A stretch of 59,664 bases of DNA from Nonomuraea rhodomycinica (GCF_013363995.1 NZ_JABWGO010000021.1:1-59664); one strand, 5' to 3'. Counted from the stretch's first letter, positions 7,669 to 17,344 are shown. Notes: a model not told the origin generated them from the letters alone. Program-made: numbers and translations.

Positions 7669-10600
7669 TCACGAAGCGAGGGTGACCTCGGCCAGCTCAC
7701 GCCAGTCGCTCCGCCGCCCCTCGCCGGTCGCCTCGGCGAACGCGGCCTCGCCGAGGCGCTCGCGCGCCCGCTCGGCGATCCTGGCGACGTCCGGCTGCGA
7801 ACGGTCCGGCGTGCCGCGTACGACGTCGCTGGCCGCGAGCAGCCGTACGGCCTGCTCGTGGTGGCCCTGGCGCAGCGCCAGATCGGCGATCCCGACCAGC
7901 ACACCGGCGAGCGCCGGCGGATAACCGTGATCCACGGCGGCGCGGAACGCCTCGGCCCGGTACCCGCGCGACTCCTCCAGATCGTCGGCGAGGTAGCCGC
8001 GCAGGTCCATGGTCTCGGCGCGCACGGAGCCGACTCTTTGCGCGTCCTCCAGCACCGCCCGCGCCGTGGCCAGGAACTCGCGCGCCTGGCCCGGCTCGCC
8101 GCGCCAGCGCGCCAGCCCCGCCTTGCGCAGCGCCAGCTCGGCCAGCGAGTCCGGCCAGACGATGCCGCCCGCGTACCGCTGCGCCTCGGCCATGGCGCGG
8201 GCGCTGGCTCGCTCGTCGCCCGCCAGCCAGTACAGCTGAGCCAGCCGCGCCCGCACGCTGACCACGTCCTCGGTCGCGCCGACCTCGGTCAGCGCCACGG
8301 CGGCCTCCTCGTAGTGCTCGCACGCGCGGGCGAACGCGCCGCGCATGGCCAGCCGGTCGGCCAGGAAGGTCAGCGCGTACGAGATCCCCATCCGGTCGCC
8401 GATCGCGCGGAACTGCGCGAGGGCGATCTCGGCGTCGGCGTCGACGTCGGTCTCGTCGGCGCCGAGGGTGAGCCGCAGCCGGCCGCGGGTCAGCCTCGCC
8501 TGCGCGCGGACCCACGGATCGCCGTCGGCGATGAGCGGCTCACAGGCGGACAGGAAGTCCATCGGGCCCTGCAGTGTCCGCTCCAGCAGCTCCACGAACC
8601 CGAGCAGCGGGCGGCGGGACGCGCTGTGCCGGGCGAGCCGGTGCGCCTCCTGGATCCACTCGCGCGCCTGGTACTGGTCGCCGCCGATCCCGGAGGTCAG
8701 GAAGATCGTCACTATGAGGTACGCCATCGCCCGCACGTCGTCGGCGACCTCGCCGTCCAGCGACGCCGCCGCGATGGCCAGCTCGGCGCCCTCGGCCCGG
8801 TGCCCGCTGAGGTACCAGAACCAGCCCGCGGCCGCGACCAGCCGCATCGCCTCCTGGGCCCGTCCCTCGGCGATCGCCCAGCGCAGGGCCGCGCCGATGT
8901 TGTCGTACTCGGCCTCCAGCGCCGACAGCCAGGTCAGCTGCTCGGCCCGGCGCAGGTGCGGCTCGGCCTGCTCGGCCAGCTCGGTGAAGAAGGCCAGGTG
9001 GGCCCGGCGCGCCGTCTCGCTCTCCCCGGCCTCGGCGAGCCGCTGCGCCGCGTACTCCCTGATGGTGTTGAGCATGCGGTAGCGCGGCGCGCCCTCGCCG
9101 TCGGCGAACAGCAGCGACTTCTCGACCAGCGCGGTGAGCACGTCGAACACCTGCTCCCCCGCGCGCGCCTCGTCCCCGCAGACCCGTTCGGCCGCCTCCA
9201 GGCTCGCCCCGCCGGAGAAGACCGACAGCCGCCGCAGCACGCCGCGTTCGGCCTCGCTCAGCAGGTCCCAGCTCCAGTCCACGACCGCGCGCAGCGTCTT
9301 GTGGTGCGCGAGCGCCGTGCGGCTGCCCCCGGTCAGCAGCCGGAAGCGGTCATCGAGCCGGCGGGCCAGCTGATCGACGGACATGGTGCGCAGCCGTGCC
9401 GCGGCCAGTTCGATCGCCAGCGGGACGCCGTCGAGCGCCCGGCAGATCCGGGCCATGGCCGCCAAGGTGTCCGCGTCGAAGCCGATGTCCTTGCGCACCA
9501 GCTCGGCGCGGTCGCGCAGCAGCCGCATCGCGGGTGAGGAGCCGGCCTCGTCGGGACCGGCTCCCGCCGCGGGCAGCGCGAGGGGCTCGACCGCCCACAG
9601 CACTTCGCCGGTGATGCCGAGCGGTTCCCTGCTCGTGGCCAGGATCCGCAGCCTGCGGCACTCCCCCAGCAGCCGGTCGGCGAACGCCGCGGCCTCCTCG
9701 ATCACGTGCTCGCAGTTGTCCAGGATCAGCAGCATCGTGCGGTCGCGGACCGCGGCGATGAGCCGGTCCATCGGCTCCCCGCCCCGCGCGCCGCCGAGCA
9801 GCCCCTGGTCGCGCAGGCCGATCGCGGTCAGCGCGGCCTGCGCGAGCTCACCGCCGGCCCGCACCGAGGCCAGCTCGACCAGCCACGCCCCGTCGGGCAG
9901 CTCGGTGAGCATGGTGCGCGCGGTCTCGGTGGCCAGCCGCGTCTTGCCGGAGCCGCCCGGCCCGGTCAGGGTGACCAGCCGGTGCCCGACGGCAAGGACG
10001 GCGACCGCGGCGACGTCGTCGTCCTTGCCGACGAAACTCGTCAGCGCGGCGCGCAGGTTCGTCCTGCGGGTGTCGGCCCGCTCGCCCAGCTCGCCCCGCA
10101 GCAGCGCGGTGTGCAGCGCGGACAGCTCGGCCGACGGATCTGCGCCCAGCTCCTCGGCGAGGCGCTCGCGCGTGCGCTGGTAGAGGGTCAACGCCTCGTT
10201 CCCGCGTCCCGCCTCGGCCAGCGCCCGCATCAGCGCCGCCACGAACCCCTCCCGCAGCGGATGCGTGGCGACCAGCTCGGTCAGCTCGGAGACCAGCTCC
10301 GAGCCGCGGCCGAGGCGGATGTCGGCATCCACCCGGTCCCCGAGGGCGGCGAGGTGGAGGTCGTCCAGCCGCGTCACGACGGCGTCGAAGGCGTCGCTGC
10401 CCTGCAGGGCGATGTCGGCCATGGCCGTGCCGCGCCACAGGGCCAGGGCCGCGCGCAGCAGGTCCGCCCGCGCCTCCGGCTCGGCGGCGCGGGCCTGAGC
10501 GACCAACTGCTCGAAGCGGGACACGTCCACGGCGTCGGGGGCCGCGGCCAGCCGGTAGCCGCCGGAGTCCGCCTCGATCACACCGTCCGGCAGGGCCCTG

Positions 10601-10812
10601 CGCAGCCGGGACACCAGCGCCTGCAGGGCGTTCACCTCGTCCGAGGGCGGCTGCTCCCCCCAGATCCAGTCCACCAGGCGCGCACGTGTGACGACGCGGC
10701 CCGGTTCGAGGGCGAGGGCGGCCAGCAGCGCGCGCAGCCGAACGCCGGGAATCTCCACCAGGGCCCCGTCGTGGTTCCTGACCTCGAACGGTCCGAGCAA
10801 TCCGACTCTCAC
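7669..10812 (-). CDS. SARP/AfsR-type regulator with NB-ARC-like ATPase and TPR region
   Basis: 1047 residues from GTG 10812 (read as M-RVGLLGPFEVR). Residues 1-90 are the OmpR-like winged HTH of SARPs, and about 95-245 the BTAD domain (DVSRFEQLV...LALWRGTA). Walker A GPGGSGKT is at 284-291, with a Walker B LLILDNCEHV near 360; the remaining 500 or so residues are helical and TPR-like. Such proteins integrate a signal through the ATPase and TPR part and activate secondary metabolism or morphology genes. No ribosome binding site is visible, so translation may be coupled to the 41-codon ORF ending 55 nt upstream, or the mRNA may be leaderless. No obvious biosynthetic cluster adjoins it. Confidence 0.9.
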   Translation of the reverse strand: MRVGLLGPFEVRNHDGALVEIPGVRLRALLAALALEPGRVVTRARLVDWIWGEQPPSDEVNALQALVSRLRRALPDGVIEADSGGYRLAAAPDAVDVSRFEQLVAQARAAEPEARADLLRAALALWRGTAMADIALQGSDAFDAVVTRLDDLHLAALGDRVDADIRLGRGSELVSELTELVATHPLREGFVAALMRALAEAGRGNEALTLYQRTRERLAEELGADPSAELSALHTALLRGELGERADTRRTNLRAALTSFVGKDDDVAAVAVLAVGHRLVTLTGPGGSGKTRLATETARTMLTELPDGAWLVELASVRAGGELAQAALTAIGLRDQGLLGGARGGEPMDRLIAAVRDRTMLLILDNCEHVIEEAAAFADRLLGECRRLRILATSREPLGITGEVLWAVEPLALPAAGAGPDEAGSSPAMRLLRDRAELVRKDIGFDADTLAAMARICRALDGVPLAIELAAARLRTMSVDQLARRLDDRFRLLTGGSRTALAHHKTLRAVVDWSWDLLSEAERGVLRRLSVFSGGASLEAAERVCGDEARAGEQVFDVLTALVEKSLLFADGEGAPRYRMLNTIREYAAQRLAEAGESETARRAHLAFFTELAEQAEPHLRRAEQLTWLSALEAEYDNIGAALRWAIAEGRAQEAMRLVAAAGWFWYLSGHRAEGAELAIAAASLDGEVADDVRAMAYLIVTIFLTSGIGGDQYQAREWIQEAHRLARHSASRRPLLGFVELLERTLQGPMDFLSACEPLIADGDPWVRAQARLTRGRLRLTLGADETDVDADAEIALAQFRAIGDRMGISYALTFLADRLAMRGAFARACEHYEEAAVALTEVGATEDVVSVRARLAQLYWLAGDERASARAMAEAQRYAGGIVWPDSLAELALRKAGLARWRGEPGQAREFLATARAVLEDAQRVGSVRAETMDLRGYLADDLEESRGYRAEAFRAAVDHGYPPALAGVLVGIADLALRQGHHEQAVRLLAASDVVRGTPDRSQPDVARIAERARERLGEAAFAEATGEGRRSDWRELAEVTLAS

Positions 10813-10867
10813 AGCAGCAATTGTGCCGTGGCGCCGGCGGCTCCCGGGACGGCCCGAGGAGCCGCGC

Positions 10868-10993
10868 TCACCGGCCCTTCGTGCCGCGTGGCGACCTGGG
10901 CGGCACGGGGCGGGGGTTGTGGCAGATCCCCTTGCCGCCCTGGAACTGCGGGGTCTTCCTGGATGCCCTCGGGGGCGTGATGCGCAGGTTCAT
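10868..10993 (-). CDS. Small basic 41-residue ORF upstream of the SARP gene
   Basis: ATG 10993 with GAGAGGAG 5-6 nt upstream, one of the best ribosome binding sites here. The product begins MNLRITPPRASRK and ends PRGTKGR; it is rich in Pro, Arg and Lys and has one Cys. I do not recognise it. It lies about 45 nt downstream of a near-perfect -35/-10 pair and 55 nt before the SARP start on the same strand. It may be a leader peptide, a regulatory micro-protein or a precursor peptide. The case for translation rests on promoter plus ribosome binding site; the composition alone is not decisive. Confidence 0.5.
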   Translation of the reverse strand: MNLRITPPRASRKTPQFQGGKGICHNPRPVPPRSPRGTKGR

Positions 10994-11042
10994 GCGCGCT
11001 CCTCTCTGTCGGTGATGTTCTGTCCGTCTTGCGACACCACTG

Positions 11043-11071
11043 AATTTATGACAGACATAAGAATGTGTCAA
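11043..11071 (-). promoter_or_regulatory. Near-consensus sigma-70-type promoter with internal palindrome
   Basis: Reading leftward on the minus strand: a perfect -35 hexamer TTGACA (plus-strand 11066-11071), a 17-nt spacer, and the -10 hexamer TAAATT (plus-strand 11043-11048). The spacer holds most of a palindrome TTATG-N5-CATAA at 11046-11060, so a repressor could bind between the two hexamers. It would drive the 41-codon ORF and possibly the SARP gene. The surrounding 60 nt are markedly AT-rich compared with the rest of the window. Confidence 0.7.
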
Positions 11072-11202
11072 CACGAATCTTGGGTCGAACCTACAGAATT
11101 TTGCTACTCCCGGCGTCGTAGTCGGCGAGGTCACTGATCCCGCGGCGGTAGCGGCAGGAGACTCCACCCGCAGGACGCCCCGGAGGCCGCACCCGCACGA
11201 CG

Positions 11203-11661
11203 ATGGCCGTCATGACACCCCCACCCGGCCGGCCGGCCCCCCACGGCACAGCCCCCCAGACCCCGATCGACCTGTTCGCCTCGTTCATCCACCTGGGCCA
11301 GGACGGCACGATCCACACCGGCGGACGGTCCGGCGACCCCGACACCGGAGGCTGGCGGGTTTCCACCTTCCACGCCAGGACCGACGCCGACGTCCACGCC
11401 GGCCACTGGCAGGTCCACCCCGAGGCCGAGCAGGTCGTGTGCTGCCTCATCGGCAAGATGCGCCTCTATCTGCGGCCGCGGGGACCGGGCCGGCGGGAGG
11501 AGGAGGTCACGCTGACGGCCGGGACCGCGGCCGTCGTCCCGCGCGGACGATGGCACCGCTTGGAGCTGGACACCCCCTGCACCATCATGACCGTCACCCA
11601 GCCGCGCGGCAGCCGCCTGGAAGGCCCCCCGCTCGGGTCCGCGTCACCAGCCGCAAGGTGA
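11203..11661 (+). CDS. Cupin-domain protein
   Basis: 152 residues; a cupin core runs from about 55 to 140 (HWQVHPEAEQVVCCLIGKMRLY, then GTAAVVPRGRWHRLELDTP). The motif-1 histidines are present in altered spacing (GHWQVHPEAEQ). Relatives of this size are of unknown substrate. The start is ATG 11203 or the in-frame ATG 11212; neither has a strong ribosome binding site. Its 3' end abuts the left boundary of the mobile island: Tn3-type sequence begins within about 50 nt of the stop. Confidence 0.75.
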   Translation: MAVMTPPPGRPAPHGTAPQTPIDLFASFIHLGQDGTIHTGGRSGDPDTGGWRVSTFHARTDADVHAGHWQVHPEAEQVVCCLIGKMRLYLRPRGPGRREEEVTLTAGTAAVVPRGRWHRLELDTPCTIMTVTQPRGSRLEGPPLGSASPAAR

Positions 11662-11714
11662 CGCCGTGTGACTGCCGTTGTGCGGTTTGGCCACGGACTC
11701 CTTGAGGTGCGGGC

Positions 11715-11880
11715 ATGCGACGCGAATGGGAGATAGAGGACCTGATCGAGTGCTGGAAGCTGGATGAGGAGGAGTTCGCGCTGCTGGCGAACGAATCCGG
11801 GGCGACGCGGCTCGGCTTCGGTCTGGTGCGGAAGGTCTTCGAGCTGGAATCCAGGTTCCCTCGCCGGGAGGACATTCCTC
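11715..11880 (+). pseudogene. Tn3-family transposase, N-terminal fragment (DUF4158)
   Basis: ATG 11715 opens MRREWEIEDLIECWKLDEE and continues to about FELESRFPRRED, the start of the DUF4158 domain found at the N-terminus of many Tn3-family transposases. Homology stops near 11,880, where the opposite-strand integrase fragment begins. It is therefore a roughly 55-codon remnant of an element different from the ones at 12320 and 21804. The 50 nt upstream, between the cupin stop and this ATG, may be what is left of its terminal repeat, but no partner repeat was found. Confidence 0.75.
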
Positions 11881-12164
11881 GCCCAGCGGTGAGCCAGGTA
11901 GGTGATGGCGGCGCGGTTGCGGTTCCAGGTGGCCGGCGCGCTCTCGCCCCACAGGTCGGTGAGCGCGGCGCCGATCTCGGCGTCGGTGATGTCGGCGAGC
12001 GGCCGGTCGCAGCCGAGCCGCGCGATGGTGCGGTCGATGGCCGAGGCGTAGGCGCGGTGGGTGTGGGGGTTGGCGGTGCGCGGGGTGGCGAGGAAGGCGT
12101 CGGCGGCTGCGGCGAGGGTGACGTCCCCGCCCCGTAGCGCGGTGACCTTCGGGGCGGCGCTCAT
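11880..12164 (-). pseudogene. Tyrosine recombinase, N-terminal fragment
   Basis: From ATG 12164, about 95 residues match the core-binding (SAM-like) domain of phage-type integrases: HTHRAYASAIDRTIARLG, then ATWNRNRAAITYLAHRW. The catalytic R/H/Y domain is missing because the frame runs into antisense Tn3-transposase sequence near 11,880. It differs in sequence from the recombinase at 18114-19038. The start overlaps (ATGA) a possible 36-codon upstream frame. Two imperfect direct repeats of the form ATGTAC-N3-GATAAC lie upstream at 12192-12205 and 12270-12283 and might have been its binding sites. Confidence 0.7.
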
Positions 12165-12319
12165 GCCGGCTGCCGGGCGGCGGCTGCGGCGATGTACCGG
12201 ATAACGTGCCGGAGTCGCACACCACTCCGGTGAAGAGTCGCCCTGGTCGCCGCACCGCCGTGATCGCTCATGTACGTGATAACACCCCAGATGTTCGCGA
12301 TCGCGGCACTGACCGCTCT

Positions 12320-12367
12320 CGGAGTTGAGGAACCTGCGGACAGCCGTTGGCGCTGAGAATGATCTTG
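12320..12367 (+). repeat. Left terminal inverted repeat (48 bp)
   Basis: Pairs with 19053-19100 in inverted orientation with two mismatches (terminal position 4 and inner position 40). It lies 99 nt before the transposase start, as usual for the tnpA end of a Tn3 element. Confidence 0.92.
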
Positions 12368-12466
12368 ACCTCTGAGCAGTGTTAATCGTCCCCGGCGAGG
12401 TTCTCGATTCCTCACGTTGTTGTGCCTGTTACCTGGTGATACGCGGTGGGTTTACGTTCTTAGGTC

Positions 12467-15319
12467 ATGCCTGCGGAGTTCTTGTCTGATGAGCAGAGGG
12501 GCCGCGTACGGGAGCTTCGAGGAGCTGCCGTCGTCGGATCTGGAGAAGTTCTTCTTCTTGGACGCGTTCGATCGGAACGTGATCGCTCAGTCGCGTCAGG
12601 ACGCGCATCGTCTGGGGGTGGCGATCCAGATCGGGACGCTGCGGTACAAGGGGTTGTTCTTGGAGGATCCGCTGGCAGTGCCGTGGCCGGTGGTGGACTA
12701 CCTGGCGGAGCAGTTGGGGATCGCGGATCCGTCACAGGTGAAGCGGTACGGGGTGCGGCCGAAGACGGCGTATGAGCACGCGTGGATGATCCGTGACGCC
12801 TACGGCTACTGCGTGTTCGGGGATCGGGAGACGTGGGAGGCGCGGAAGCGGGCGAAGGGGTTCTTGACGTTCTTGCATGGTCGGGCGTGGACGCACGCGG
12901 AGGGGCCGACGGCGTTGTTCGACCAGTCGGTGGCGTGGTTGCGGCGCAACCGGATGCTGTAGCCGGGGGTGAGGGTGCTGGAGCGGCTGATCGACACGGT
13001 GCGGGAGCAAGCGGATGAGCCTCTGTTCGCGACGGTGGCGCGGCAGGCGTCCCGTGCGGATTCGGGTCTTCCGCGGGCGCTGATGGGGCTGCTGGAGGTT
13101 CCGGACGGGTCGCGGTTTTCGGAGTTGGAGCGGTTGCGGCAGGCGCCGAAGCGGCAGTCGGGCGCGGAGCTGGTGCGGGCGTTGAAGCGGGTGGATGACA
13201 TCGCCCGGTACGGGCTGGGCCGGGTGGAGGTGTCGAAGGTGCCGATCCGGCGGATGAAGACCCTTGCCCGGTACGGGGCGGGTAGTAAGGCTCCGCTGCC
13301 GGCCAAGCTGTTGGAGCGCGGCGGACAGCGACGCTGGTGGCGGTGACCCGGTCGTTGGAGGCCGAGGCCATCGACGACTCCTTCGATCTGTTCGCGCTGC
13401 TGATGGCCACCCGGTTGATCAGCCCGGCGCGCCGCAAATGGTCGAGGCGGACGCGGATCTGGATCCGGCGGCGCTGTGGACGGCGGTCACCGACCAGGCC
13501 GGCGCGACCAAGGAGCAGGTGCTGGCGGCGCTGGACTCCGTCGAGGAGCTGGTCCCTGATGATGACGGCGCGGCGGAGGCCGCGATGCGGGCGGCGTTGG
13601 TCGACAAGTACAACACCGTCCGCCCCTTCCTGAAGCTGCTGGGCGAGTCGCAGGCGCTGGGCGCCGCGGCGGGAGGCCGGAAGATCCTGGCGGCGGTGCG
13701 GCGGCTTCCGGAACTGGCCCGCCGGCACGTGTCCCGCAAGCCCCTGCTGTCCCAGGAGATCGACACCTTGCTGGTGACGCCGGCGTGGAAGCGGGCGGTG
13801 TTCGCCAACCCCGACCTCCCGCAGGGCGCGGTGGACCGTGACGCCTACGTGGTGTGCGTGCTGGAGGCACTGCATCGGGCGCTGGGGGTGCGGGATGTGT
13901 TCGCGACGCCGTCACTGCGGTGGGCCGACCCGCGCGCACATCTGCTGAACGGACGGACGTGGGAGGCGATCAGCGAAGACGTGCTGGCATCGCTGTCGCT
14001 GACCGACCCGGTCAACGACCATCTGGACGGCAAGCTGCTGGCGTTGGACGCGGCCTGGAAGCAGATGAAGGCGCGGCTGGAGGAGGCGGGCGAGGACGCC
14101 CGGATGCGGGTGATCACGCCCGCCGACGGGCGGGCCCGGTTGTCGGTGGACAAGCTCGGCGCGCTTGGGGAGAGCCCGTCCCTGGTGTGGCTGCGCGGCG
14201 CGTGCCAGGCGATGCTGCCGAGGATCGACCTGCCCGAACTGCTGCTGGAGGTCCATGCCTGGACCGGGTTCCTGGACGCGTACGTGCATCTGGCCGACAT
14301 CTCGACTCGGATGCACGGCCTGCCCCGCTCGCTGGTGGCGTTGCTGGTCGCCGAGGCCTGCAACGTCGGCATGGTCCCGGTGATCAAGGACGGGGACGAG
14401 GCCCTCACTCGCGGCCGCCTGTCACACGTCGACCAGAACTACGCGCGGACCGACACCCACGCGGCGGCGAACGCGATCCTCATCGAGCACCAGCGGTCCA
14501 TCACGATCGTGGCGCAGTGGGGCGGCGGGCTTCTGGCCTCGGTCGACGGGCTACGGTTCGTCGTCCCGGTCCAGACCGTCAACGCCTGCCCCTCGCTGCC
14601 GGCCCGAAGCCGGAGGTTGTCACGACTGACCAGGCGTCGGATTCGGACATGGTGTTCGGGATCTTCTCCATGCCCGGCTACCGGTTCGCGCCCGCTTCGC
14701 CGACCTGGGTGACCAGCGGTTCTGGCGAGCCGACCTCCCCAGCACCTGCGGCACCCCGAGCGCGGGCAGCGGGCCGGACGAGAGCGCGGTGAGCGATTAC
14801 GGGCCGCTGGAGGCGATCGCCCGCAACAAGATCAACCGGAAGAAGATCCAGACGCAGTGGTCGGACATGGTCCGCGTCGCGGGGTCGCTGGTCACCAACC
14901 AGGTCCGGGCCTACGACCTGCTGCGCATGTTCTCCCGAAACGGGAACCCGACCCCGCTCGGGCAGGCGTTCGCCGAGTACGGCCGCATCGACAAGACCCT
15001 GCACCTGCTGTCGATTCTCGACCCGATCGACGACCAGATCCGCCAGCCCTACCGTGATGGCCAGGAGGACCAGTTGGCCGCGCTCGGCCTGGTCGTGAAC
15101 GCCGTCGCCCTGTGGAACACCCGCTACCTGTCCGCCGCGGTCGACCAGCTCCGCGCTCAGGGCGTCCCGGTCAAGGACGAGGACGTCGCCCGGCTCAGCC
15201 CGCTCGGCCACGCCCACATCAACTTCCTCGGCCGCTACGCCATCACCGCCTCCGCGCCCGCCCAGGGTTTGCGTGAACTCGGCCCAATGCCCGAGGCGCA
15301 TGATGGCGGCGGCGTGTAG
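12467..15319 (+). pseudogene. tnpA: Tn3-family transposase, multiply disrupted
   Basis: The start MPAEFLSDEQ at 12467 is classic. A frameshift near 12,497 then leads into AAYGSFEELPSSDLEKFFFLD, which continues to a TAG at 12960-12962 (after LRRNRML) that lies in frame with the continuation VRVLERLIDTVREQADE. Further frame changes occur near 13,322, 13,435, 14,585 (with loss of sequence after QTVNA) and 14,695. The C-terminus (AIARNKINRKKIQTQW...HAHINFLGRYA) ends at 15319. The total would be about 950 residues, normal for Tn3 transposases. With at least five lesions it cannot give a working enzyme, so the element now depends on a transposase in trans. Confidence 0.9.
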
Positions 15320-15372
15320 CCGGACACCCCTGCGTTCCAAGCGCGACATCTGTGCCGGACATTGCCCGGGGC

Positions 15373-15783
15373 TCAGCGCCGAGGCACCGCGGTCTCGGCT
15401 TCGGCCCTGTTCCGGCGGATCTCGTCGTGATGGTCAGATGCCCAGCCGATCAGTTGTTTGACGATGTCGAGCAGGCTGCGGCTCAGCGGGGTGAGCGCGT
15501 ATTCCACCCGGGGTGGGACCTCGGCGTAGGCGGTTCGGGTGACCAGGCCGTCCTGGTGGAGCTGGCGCAGGGTGTGGCTGAGCATCCGCTGGGAGATGCC
15601 GGGGACGTCGTGCTGCAGGTCGCTGTAGCGCAGCGGGCCGTCCTCCAGGAGCGCGATGATCAGCGTGCTCCATTTGTCGCCGACGCGGTCCAAGATCTCG
15701 CGAATGAAGGCCATCTGCTCGGCCGGGATCGCCGCGCAGGGCCCCCGGCTGGCGGCGGGTTCGGTTCCGGCTGCCTGGTCCAT
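15373..15783 (-). CDS. HxlR-family regulator
   Basis: 136 residues from ATG 15783; GGAGAGGA lies 9 nt upstream, whereas it is too close to the alternative ATG at 15792. The HxlR core is intact: IREILDRVGDKWSTLIIALL, LRYSDLQHDVPGISQRMLSHTLRQL, then a wing VPPRVEYALTPL. Cys residues near the N-terminus (cargo version starts MDQAAGTEPAASRGPC) may serve as redox or electrophile switches, as in HypR/YodB relatives (inference). It is divergent from the DsbA-like/azoreductase/NAD(P)-protein set and is the expected regulator of that cassette. It is transposon-borne. Confidence 0.88.
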   Translation of the reverse strand: MDQAAGTEPAASRGPCAAIPAEQMAFIREILDRVGDKWSTLIIALLEDGPLRYSDLQHDVPGISQRMLSHTLRQLHQDGLVTRTAYAEVPPRVEYALTPLSRSLLDIVKQLIGWASDHHDEIRRNRAEAETAVPRR

Positions 15784-15865
15784 TACGCACATTCCTCTCC
15801 GTGACGCACAGCAAAGTGCCTTTTGTAAGCCCCTCCATACTGTCCTAATCTGCCGTTACACACAA

Positions 15866-15898
15866 AAAGTAGGAAGTGTGGCGCACGGAAAGTAGGAA
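15866..15898. promoter_or_regulatory. Direct repeats in the HxlR/DsbA divergent promoter
   Basis: AAAGTAGGAA occurs at 15866-15875 and again at 15889-15898, 23 bp apart (about two helical turns), just upstream of the DsbA-like start at 15910. Candidate binding site for the HxlR regulator or part of the cargo promoter; no experiment supports it. Confidence 0.4.
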
Positions 15899-15909
15899 TT
15901 GGAGGATTC

Positions 15910-16623
15910 GTGAAGGTCGAGATCTGGGCCGAGATCACCTGCCCTTGGTGCGGGCTGGGCAGCCACCGGCTGGACCGGGCCGTGGAGCGGTTCGAGCACG
16001 GCGACCAGGTGGAGGTGATCCACCACTCCTTCCCGCTCAGCTCCGGCTTCCCCACCGACCGGCTGCTGACCGTCCGGGAGGCGTTGGCGAGCAAGCACGG
16101 CATCAGCGGCCGGCAGGCCGAGGTGTCCACGCGGAAGATCGAGACGCTGGCCGCGGGCGAGGGCCTGGCCCCCTACCGGGTGCTGGACAACCACGTCGGC
16201 AACACCCTCCTGGCGCACGAGTTCCTCGCCCACGCCACCGCGAAGGGCAAGAACCGGCAGGCGTGGGACGCGATCTTCGCCGCCTACTTCGGGAAGGCCG
16301 ATCCTGTGTTCGGCCTGGACGACCTGCTCCGCCTCGGGGACGAGCTGGGCCTGGACCGCGAGCAGACCCGCCAGGCGCTCACCGAGCGCCGCTACCGCCG
16401 GCAGGTCCAGCAGGACGCCGCCCGCGGCCAGCGCCTGGGCGCGACCGGCGCCCCGTTCATCGTCGTGGACGGCCGCTACGGCGTCCCCGGCGCAGGCGAG
16501 ACCGACATCCTGCTGGAGGTGCTGCGCACCGCCTGGGACGAAACCCACCCGCTCACCCCGGTGACCGGCGGCGACATCCCGGCGTGCGGCCCGGACGGCT
16601 GCGCCGTCCCGCCTCGCCCCTGA
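15910..16623 (+). CDS. DsbA/FrnE-family thiol oxidoreductase
   Basis: 237 residues from GTG 15910, with TGGAGG 5 nt before it. A thioredoxin-fold DsbA-like protein: the active-site CPWC is at Cys11-Cys14, with an inserted helical domain in the middle and the cis-Pro loop GATGAPFIVVDGRYGVPGA near residues 178-196. No signal peptide, so it is cytoplasmic, like FrnE proteins, which have been linked to oxidative-stress tolerance and polyketide tailoring. The C-terminus has two further Cys (PACGPDGCAV). First gene of the transposon's redox cassette. Confidence 0.9.
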   Translation: MKVEIWAEITCPWCGLGSHRLDRAVERFEHGDQVEVIHHSFPLSSGFPTDRLLTVREALASKHGISGRQAEVSTRKIETLAAGEGLAPYRVLDNHVGNTLLAHEFLAHATAKGKNRQAWDAIFAAYFGKADPVFGLDDLLRLGDELGLDREQTRQALTERRYRRQVQQDAARGQRLGATGAPFIVVDGRYGVPGAGETDILLEVLRTAWDETHPLTPVTGGDIPACGPDGCAVPPRP

Positions 16624-16675
16624 CCGGCACCCCCTCACCCGCAGGCCCACTTCACTTCGAAAGGATCCGACTGCC

Positions 16676-17320
16676 ATGTCGTACCTGCTGCACATCGACT
16701 CCTCCTCGCTTGGCGAGGGTTCGGTCTCCCGCGAGGTCGCCCAGACCTTCCGGGACGCCTGGAAGGGCGAGGTGATCCACCGCGACCTCGCCGCCGCGCC
16801 GATCCCGCACCTGAGCGCCGTCGGGATCTCCGCCCGGATCACCGACCCCGCCCAGCACACCACCGAGCAGGCCGAGGCCGCCGCCCTCCAGGACGAGCTG
16901 ATCGAGGAGTTCCTCGGCGCGGACGCCTACCTGTTCACCGTGCCGATGTACAACCTGACGATGCCGTCGGTGTTCAAGGCGTGGCTGGACCAGGTCATCG
17001 TCGCCGGCCGCACCCTCAGCCACGCCGGGCCCTCGCCCGTTCAGGGCCGTCCAGCGGTGCTGATCTCCGCGCGCGGCGGCGGGTACGGGCCCGGCGCTCC
17101 CAAGCACGGCCTGGACTACGTGGTTCCCGCGCTGGAAGCGGTCCTGGGCCACGACGACCTGCTCGGCCTGGACGTCACGACCGTGACGCCGGAGCTGACC
17201 ATGGCCCCGCACGCGCCCGTCCTGGCGCCGCTGCTCCCGCTGCACGAGGCGTCCATGGCCAACGCCCACGCCCGGGTCCGTGACCTCGCCATGACCATCG
17301 CGACTCCCCACGCCGCCTGA
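16676..17320 (+). CDS. azoR: FMN-dependent NADH-azoreductase
   Basis: 214 residues. A flavodoxin-like NQO fold of the AzoR family: phosphate-binding HIDSSSLGEGSVSRE at the N-terminus, flavin loop VPMYNLTMPSVFKAWLDQV near 94-112, and a second flavin contact SARGGGYGPG near 138. It reduces quinones and azo bonds with NADH by two-electron transfer, avoiding semiquinones. It follows the DsbA-like gene by 52 nt and precedes the NAD(P)-binding gene by 24 nt, so the three form one operon inside the transposon. The start ATG 16676 has GAAAGGAT about 6 nt upstream. Confidence 0.9.
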   Translation: MSYLLHIDSSSLGEGSVSREVAQTFRDAWKGEVIHRDLAAAPIPHLSAVGISARITDPAQHTTEQAEAAALQDELIEEFLGADAYLFTVPMYNLTMPSVFKAWLDQVIVAGRTLSHAGPSPVQGRPAVLISARGGGYGPGAPKHGLDYVVPALEAVLGHDDLLGLDVTTVTPELTMAPHAPVLAPLLPLHEASMANAHARVRDLAMTIATPHAA

Positions 17321-17344
17321 CCTGTTCACTTAGGGTGATCTCCC

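Noticed and set aside
7858..10980. Two long plus-strand frames opposite the SARP gene
   Set aside because: No motif or ribosome binding site; mirror images of the 1047-residue regulator.
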